DNA of 64,000 bases from Mycolicibacterium sp. CBMA 226. GTDB taxonomy: Bacteria; Actinomycetota; Actinomycetes; Mycobacteriales; Mycobacteriaceae. The DNA is taken from assembly GCF_009729075.1 (NCBI RefSeq), contig NZ_VTGY01000008.1, positions 1 to 64,000 of the forward strand, written 5' to 3'. The position numbers were made by a program, and so were the translations under genes. The first letter of the stretch is position 1; each line of letters opens with the position of its first letter. Under the pieces are notes generated by a model that was given only the letters and a program-made list of their open reading frames with translations, ran no database searches and was not told the DNA's origin. Positions 59,224 to 64,000 of this stretch are shown one piece after another.

Positions 59224-59238
59224 GGTACGTGGCGTACC
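59224..59238. promoter_or_regulatory. Candidate TetR operator upstream of MpaB-type gene
   Basis: GGTACG-TGG-CGTACC is a perfect 6-bp inverted repeat with a 3-base spacer. It lies 53 bases before the DUF2236 gene start, in the divergent intergenic region. A second dyad, CTGAT-GCATGCA-ATCAG, is at 59187-59203. Either could be the TetR binding site. Confidence 0.6.
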
Positions 59239-59291
59239 ATTTGGCGAACCGCGCCAGAGGGTGGCGCCTTCATGTTCAAAGGGGAACGACG

Positions 59292-60377
59292 ATGGACGCT
59301 GTCGCCACTTTTCGACGGGTTGCCGGTCTGCCGGTCGCGGACACGAAGCTGACGCCCGCGGTCGACTACGGATTCTTCGGACCCGACTCCGTGACCTGGC
59401 GGGTGTGGAGTTACCCGACGTCACTGCTGCTGGGCTTCGCGCGCGCCGTGACCATCGAGCACCTCGATCCGTATCTCGCGGCCGCCGTGGACGCGAGTGG
59501 CCAGGTGTACGCCCGTACCCGGCTGCGCTACGACCGCACCATGCAGTACTTCGCGCTGGTGGCGTTCGGTGACGCCGAGGCGGTGCTGGACGCCTCGGAG
59601 ATCTTGGTCAAGATCCACGGCAAGGCCGTCGGTACCGAGCCGATCACCGGCAAGCCGTTCGACGCCAACGACCCGTACTCGCAGCTGTGGATCCACCTGA
59701 CCGCGTGGCATTCGATCCTCTACACCTACGAGATGTTCGGTCCGGGCAAGCTGACCGAGGCCGAGGAACTGCAGTACTGGGAAGAGTGTGCCCGCGCCGC
59801 CGAGTTCCAGACCATCAACCCCGACGACGTGCCGCGCACGCGCGAGGGCATCCAGCAGTACTTCGAGCAGTACCGGCCGCAGATGGCCGGCTCCGAGGTG
59901 GCCCAGAACATGATGAACTACCTCGTCGACCTGGGCTACCACATCCTGCCCGAGCGGGTGCCGAGCTGGCTGCGCCGCGTGTTCAACTGGCCGATGCGCC
60001 GCGCCATCATCGCCACCATGCCGAAGTGGATGCGCACCCTCGGCGGCATCCCGCAGAACTACTCCGATGACGTCATCGCCAAGCTCATCGCGCGGCCGTT
60101 CCTGCGCGCGGTGTCGAGCATCCCGCGCCTCGAGCTCGCCATCCTGGACTTCACCACGCCGCACACCACGCCGATCGTCGGCCCGACGCTGATGAAGATC
60201 CCGGCCCAGAACCCCGTCACCTACACCCCGGCCGAGGCGCGGCAGAAGTTTGGCCGGACGACGCCGTTCGAGCAGTACCAGGCGCTCCTCGCCAGGCGGG
60301 CGCTCGGGCAGGGGCCCAAGCCGTACGAGCACAACCACAGCGACGCGCTCCTCGAATTCGAAGCACACGCCGGCTGA
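59292..60377 (+). CDS. DUF2236 oxygenase (MpaB / latex-clearing-like)
   Basis: A 361-residue protein of the DUF2236 family, which includes the fungal MpaB oxygenase and is related to heme-dependent latex clearing protein. Conserved features seen are WRVWSYPTSLLLGFARAVTI, TRLRYDRTMQYFALVAFGDA, the KIHGKAVG histidine, and WIHLTAWHSILYTYEMFG. GGGGAACG precedes the ATG at 59292. It is followed by an aldehyde dehydrogenase gene 41 bases downstream, suggesting a shared pathway in which an aldehyde product is oxidised. The substrate is unknown. Confidence 0.82.
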   Translation: MDAVATFRRVAGLPVADTKLTPAVDYGFFGPDSVTWRVWSYPTSLLLGFARAVTIEHLDPYLAAAVDASGQVYARTRLRYDRTMQYFALVAFGDAEAVLDASEILVKIHGKAVGTEPITGKPFDANDPYSQLWIHLTAWHSILYTYEMFGPGKLTEAEELQYWEECARAAEFQTINPDDVPRTREGIQQYFEQYRPQMAGSEVAQNMMNYLVDLGYHILPERVPSWLRRVFNWPMRRAIIATMPKWMRTLGGIPQNYSDDVIAKLIARPFLRAVSSIPRLELAILDFTTPHTTPIVGPTLMKIPAQNPVTYTPAEARQKFGRTTPFEQYQALLARRALGQGPKPYEHNHSDALLEFEAHAG

Positions 60378-60418
60378 TTCCGGCCCACACCGACCGCACC
60401 ACCGGGAGAATTCAGTAC

Positions 60419-62110
60419 ATGACGGACACTGCGTACACGGACCTGGTGGACCAGGCGCTGAACGAACTTGCCGAGGGCGAGAAGGCCTGGGCCGCAACCC
60501 CGCTGGCGCGTCGACGGGAGATTCTCGATGACGTGCAGCAGTTGGCGGTGCAGCACGGCGCCGAGTGGGTCGAGGCAGCCGTCCGGATCAAACAGCTGAA
60601 TCCGGAGTCGCCGCTGGTTGGTGAGGAGTGGATTTCCGGCCCGTACCCGCTGGCCGCCGGGGCGGCCGCACTGTCGGCGAGCCTCGCCAAGCTGGAGGCC
60701 GGCAAGAGCCCGCTCGACGGCGCCACCTTCGGCACCGCCGCGGGGCGCACGACGGTGAACGTGTTGCCGCTCAACGTCTTCGACAAGCTGCTGCTGTCCG
60801 GGTTCAGCGCCGAAGTGTGGCTGCAGCCGGGCGTCAGCCGCGACGAAGCCGTGCGGACAGCCGGTCTGGCGCAACGGGATCCAGGCAAGACCAACGGCAT
60901 CGGCGTCGTCCTCGGCGCCGGCAACATCACGTCGATCGCCCCGCTGGACACCGTCTACGAGCTGATCGCCAACAACCGGGTGGTCGCGCTCAAGCTCAAC
61001 CCGGTGACCGACCCGCTGCTGCCGGTGCTGACCAAGGTGCTGGCGCCGCTCATCGACCTCGGCGCCGTGCGAATCCTCACCGGTGGCGCGGACGTGGGCA
61101 CCTACCTGGTGCAGCACGACGCGGTGGACCACGTCCACATGACCGGCAGCGCCCAGACCCATGACGCCATCGTCTTCGGCGTCGGCGAGGAAGGGGCCCG
61201 CCGCAAGGCCGCGGGCGAGCCGATCCTGCACAAGGACATCACCAGTGAACTCGGCGGCGTGTCGCCGACCATCGTGGTGCCCGGCAAGTGGAGCCGCGCC
61301 GACATCGAGTTCCAGGCCAACCACATCGCCACCCAGCGGCTGCACAACAACGGCTACAACTGCGTGGCGTCGCAGGTCGTGGTGCTGTCGTCGAAGTGGG
61401 CGCAGCGCGACGAGTTCGTCGCGGCCCTGACCAAGGCGCTCGGCGCGGCGCCCACGCGCACGGCCTACTATCCGGGCTCCGCCGCCCGGGTCGCCAGCGC
61501 CGAGGCGACGTATCCGACGGCCCAACGCTTCGGTGACCGGGTACTGGTGGTGGACCCCGAGGACCGCACGGCGCTGCTCAACACCGAGTACTTCTCGCCG
61601 GTGTACGGCGTCATCGACCTCGACAGCGACGGCGTCGAGTTCATCCGCGAGGCCACTCGCCTGGCCAACGAGGACTTCGTCGGCACCCTGGGTGTCAACA
61701 TCGTCGCGGCGCCCGCCACCATCAAAGGACTGGAAAAGGCCTTCGACGCCATGATCGAAGGGCTGCACTACGGCACAGTGGCGGTGAACGCCTGGACCGG
61801 CGTCGGGTACCTGACCCCGCACGCCACCTGGGGTGCGTTCCCCGGCCACACGCTGAATGACGTCCAGAGCGGAATCGGCGTGGTACACAACGGTTTCCTG
61901 CTCGAGAAGCCCGAACGCACGGTGGTGCGCGGACCGTTCCGCCCGTCGCCGCGCTCGCTGATCGGTGGTGAGCTGTCCATCTCGCCGAAGCCGCCGTGGT
62001 TCGTCAACAACCGCACGGCCGCCACCACGGGTCGGCTCCTCACGGCCTTCGCGGGCAAACCGAGTTGGGCCAAACTGCCGGCGATCTTCGTGTCGGCGCT
62101 GCGGGGCTGA
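60419..62110 (+). CDS. Aldehyde dehydrogenase family protein
   Basis: A 563-residue protein of the ALDH superfamily. The catalytic cysteine is probably Cys315 in NNGYNCVASQVVV, with Glu277 in TSELGGVSPTIVV. The NAD-binding segment VVLGAGNITSIAPLDTVYEL and HMTGSAQTHDAIVFG are also visible. It is longer than classical ALDHs and lacks the usual GQxCxA context, so it is a divergent subgroup. It is probably cotranscribed with the upstream DUF2236 gene. It ends 33 bases before a convergent TetR gene. Confidence 0.85.
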   Translation: MTDTAYTDLVDQALNELAEGEKAWAATPLARRREILDDVQQLAVQHGAEWVEAAVRIKQLNPESPLVGEEWISGPYPLAAGAAALSASLAKLEAGKSPLDGATFGTAAGRTTVNVLPLNVFDKLLLSGFSAEVWLQPGVSRDEAVRTAGLAQRDPGKTNGIGVVLGAGNITSIAPLDTVYELIANNRVVALKLNPVTDPLLPVLTKVLAPLIDLGAVRILTGGADVGTYLVQHDAVDHVHMTGSAQTHDAIVFGVGEEGARRKAAGEPILHKDITSELGGVSPTIVVPGKWSRADIEFQANHIATQRLHNNGYNCVASQVVVLSSKWAQRDEFVAALTKALGAAPTRTAYYPGSAARVASAEATYPTAQRFGDRVLVVDPEDRTALLNTEYFSPVYGVIDLDSDGVEFIREATRLANEDFVGTLGVNIVAAPATIKGLEKAFDAMIEGLHYGTVAVNAWTGVGYLTPHATWGAFPGHTLNDVQSGIGVVHNGFLLEKPERTVVRGPFRPSPRSLIGGELSISPKPPWFVNNRTAATTGRLLTAFAGKPSWAKLPAIFVSALRG

Positions 62111-62142
62111 CGGATTTCCCCCGGCTTTCGGATCTGTGTCCG

Positions 62143-62751
62143 TCAGAGGCTGACGTACCGGCCGAAGAGCGCGGTGAGCTCGTCGAGGAACTCGTCGTGG
62201 TCGATGGGCGGCTGGTCGAGCACGTAGCGGATGGCGAGGTGTTCGACCGCGCGGACGGCGATCCATACCACCGTGTCGGGGTGTTCGGGTCGTTGGTCCC
62301 GCAGGTTCAGATGGGCGAGGGCCAGTTCGCCGACGCGCTGCTCGAAGTCGACGATCTTGTTGCCCAGACCAAGGCGCGGCGTGTGTTCGATCATGGCCCG
62401 CAGCAGTTCGGGCTGTGCATTCATCGCATCGAGCAGGACGGCGAGGGTCTCGCGCATCGTGTCCAGTTTCGCGGGCTTGCCGACGTGCTCCACCAGATGT
62501 GTGGTGACGGTACGGGCGATCTCGTCGGTGTAGTCGTCGACGATGGCCGCGATGATGACGTCTTTGTTCGGAAAGTACTGGTAGAGCGAGCCGGGACTGA
62601 TGTCGGCCGCTTTGGCGATCAGGTTGGTGGTCGTGCCGTCGTAGCCGTGTTTGATCAGCACGGTGCGTCCGGCATCGAGGATGCGGGCCACCATCAAACG
62701 CGAGCGTTCCTGTCGCGGACTGCGCCGCGGATGCGCAATTGGGCTGCTCAT
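62143..62751 (-). CDS. TetR-family regulator, divergent from second MpaB-type gene
   Basis: A 202-residue TetR protein: basic N-terminus, then an HTH in ILDAGRTVLIKHGYDGTTTN and AKAADISPGSLYQYFPNKDV. A C-terminal domain with VAVRAVEHLAIRYVL-like helices follows. It is divergent from the DUF2236 gene at 62807, with 55 bases between starts. A short repeat CGAG-TAAAAG-CTCG lies in that gap. The start at ATG 62751 is the only good one. Confidence 0.88.
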   Translation of the reverse strand: MSSPIAHPRRSPRQERSRLMVARILDAGRTVLIKHGYDGTTTNLIAKAADISPGSLYQYFPNKDVIIAAIVDDYTDEIARTVTTHLVEHVGKPAKLDTMRETLAVLLDAMNAQPELLRAMIEHTPRLGLGNKIVDFEQRVGELALAHLNLRDQRPEHPDTVVWIAVRAVEHLAIRYVLDQPPIDHDEFLDELTALFGRYVSL

Positions 62752-62806
62752 GAGGCACTCACAACGCGAATTGTATGCGAGTAAAAGCTCGTGTCACGCT
62801 CTGAAC

Positions 62807-64000
62807 ATGGCTTCTAGCAAGGAAAGTGCCGCGGTGCAGGCGGGTTCGCATCCGTTTGACTACTACTGGCGGCCCGGCGTGCCGCTGCGTCCCGCGCCGC
62901 CGCGGCTGAGGTTCGAACCGATGTGGACCTACACCCGTCGGCAGCTGTTCACGCCGTGGATGGACTTCCATGAGATACCCGAGCCAACGCCGTGGACCGA
63001 CCTCTTCGTCGACCACCTCTGGCAGGGCGACGAGCTGATGGACGCGGTCGTCGCGCGATTTCGTGCGATGGGCATGGCCGACGGCCGCGCCATGCTGGAC
63101 CAGGCGCTCGACCACGGCATCGACTCGGTGCCCAACGCGCCGGCGGAACTGGTCGCGTTGTTCGATCAGTTGGACAACCCGCCCGACTGGTACGACCCGC
63201 AGCAGTGGGAGGCCGGCCGGCGGTTGTGGGTCGACGCGTCCCTGGCCGGCAAGGTCGGCATGTTCGCCGGCGACACCTTCGGCACCTTCGTCGGGGATGA
63301 GGTCGCCTATGCCACCGGGCAGACGGGTCGATTCGTCAGCGACTTCTACCGCCGCAACCTGGAAACCCTGGCCTGGTTTCGGAATATGACGTACCCCGGC
63401 GCGCTGGAACGCTGGGCCGAACCGTTCAAAGACACCGTGCGGGTGCGGCTCATGCACTCGCAGGTGCGCGCTGGGCTGCGGCAGACCTGGGGTGACGAAC
63501 AGTTCGCCCATCACGGCAATCCGATCTCCAATGCGATGATGATGAACGCGGCGATCAGCTTCGGCCTGCAGCCCCTGCTTATCGATCATGCGCACGGCCG
63601 CACCTGCAGCAGCGCGGATCTCGATGCGGCGCTGATGTATTGGGCCTACATCGCCCACGTCTTCGGCGTGGCGGAGGAACTCATCCCCAGGAATACCGCC
63701 CAGGCCATCGAAGCCATGGACTTCACGGTGGCGTATGCCGGTGGCCCGTCGGAGTGGACGGACACCATGGTCGGCGCCGCCATCGACGGCCAGAGCGCGG
63801 CCGGAAAGATCAAGCGCGCCTTGGCTACACCACTGTTCGGGCTGCTGGCCTACTACGGCGGTGACGATCTCGCCCACGCGATGGTGCGTGGCACGAGTCT
63901 GGCGGGCGTCAACCTCAGGCCCTGGATGGGAGTCTCGAAGGTGCTGGTCAACGCCAATGTGGGATTCCGGCGGCTGCTCGACCGCGTACCCGGTGCGACT
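62807..64000 (+). CDS. Second DUF2236 oxygenase (MpaB-type), 3' end outside window
   Basis: An open frame of 398 codons from ATG 62807 runs to the last base without a stop. It starts MASSKESAAVQAGSHPFDYY. The motif RLMHSQVRAGLRQTW, with conserved Arg and His residues, and FGDEQFAHHGNPISN-like strands identify it as a DUF2236/MpaB-type oxygenase (I read TWGDEQFAHHGNPIS). Its sequence differs clearly from the protein at 59292-60377. With its divergent TetR it repeats the same regulator-oxygenase layout. Confidence 0.8.
   Translation, partial: MASSKESAAVQAGSHPFDYYWRPGVPLRPAPPRLRFEPMWTYTRRQLFTPWMDFHEIPEPTPWTDLFVDHLWQGDELMDAVVARFRAMGMADGRAMLDQALDHGIDSVPNAPAELVALFDQLDNPPDWYDPQQWEAGRRLWVDASLAGKVGMFAGDTFGTFVGDEVAYATGQTGRFVSDFYRRNLETLAWFRNMTYPGALERWAEPFKDTVRVRLMHSQVRAGLRQTWGDEQFAHHGNPISNAMMMNAAISFGLQPLLIDHAHGRTCSSADLDAALMYWAYIAHVFGVAEELIPRNTAQAIEAMDFTVAYAGGPSEWTDTMVGAAIDGQSAAGKIKRALATPLFGLLAYYGGDDLAHAMVRGTSLAGVNLRPWMGVSKVLVNANVGFRRLLDRVPGAT

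Noticed and set aside
62141..62155. CGTCAG-AGG-CTGACG hairpin at the end of the second TetR gene
   Set aside because: The stem has only six pairs, a three-base loop and overlaps the stop codon; too weak to call a terminator.

Overview
The window is a stretch of a high-GC mycobacterial chromosome, most likely an environmental Mycolicibacterium-type species. Both gene content and gene order match the Rv1157c-Rv1224 segment of M. tuberculosis: pimE, mutT2, typA, lpqW, mshB, fbiC, fadH, a padR-type gene, fdxC, dapC, proline catabolism, fadD36, dapD, dapE, an Rv1204c-like ATPase gene, a LOG-type gene, fadD6, folP2, gpgS, tag, an Rv1211-like gene, glgM/glgC, the Rv1216c-Rv1220c block, sigE, rseA, htrA and tatB. 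Names are assigned from recognised protein motifs and this synteny. No database search was run. No tRNA, rRNA, CRISPR array, insertion sequence or prophage was seen.

Region by region. 1-8 kb carries envelope lipid genes (pimE and the lipoprotein regulator lpqW), repair/clean-up genes (mutT2, a pterin dehydratase), typA, and small cysteine-rich proteins where M. tuberculosis has narGHJI. 8.4-14.2 kb has two exported proteins with repetitive tails flanking a CLC chloride channel gene and mshB (mycothiol). 14.4-22 kb has fbiC (F420), a DUF2231 membrane protein, a padR-fadH operon, and an fdxC-dapC pair. 21.9-26.4 kb has a LysR regulator divergent from a long bifunctional PutA. 26.4-30.3 kb has a NUDIX hydrolase, fadD36, a PPOX-family protein and dapD. 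30.3-35.4 kb looks like an accessory acetoin/2,3-butanediol unit: an NTF2-FMO fusion divergent from a butanediol dehydrogenase, a short-chain reductase and a GAF regulator. 35.4-41.3 kb has dapE, an S4 RNA-binding protein, an ABC-F ATPase with a structured leader, an EspC-like candidate type VII substrate and an AAA ATPase. 41.3-49.9 kb has LOG, fadD6, folP2, gpgS, a DivIVA-like protein, tag, glgM and glgC. 50-54.9 kb has a methyltransferase-like membrane protein, an ABC exporter and its TetR regulator with a clear operator, and an O-methyltransferase. 55-58.4 kb is the sigE-rseA-htrA-tatB envelope stress group. 58.4 kb to the end is an accessory block with two DUF2236/MpaB-type oxygenases, two TetR regulators and an aldehyde dehydrogenase; the last gene runs off the window.

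Shared themes are lysine/diaminopimelate synthesis (dapC, dapD and dapE in three separate places), alpha-glucan and methylglucose lipopolysaccharide precursors (gpgS, glgM, glgC), PIM/LAM control (pimE, lpqW), redox cofactors (mshB, fbiC, PPOX protein) and envelope stress. Most of the window is ordinary core genome. The least explained parts are the two repeat-tailed exported proteins, a perfect 44-bp palindrome, the ABC-F leader, the acetoin unit, the orphan EspC-like protein and the MpaB block.
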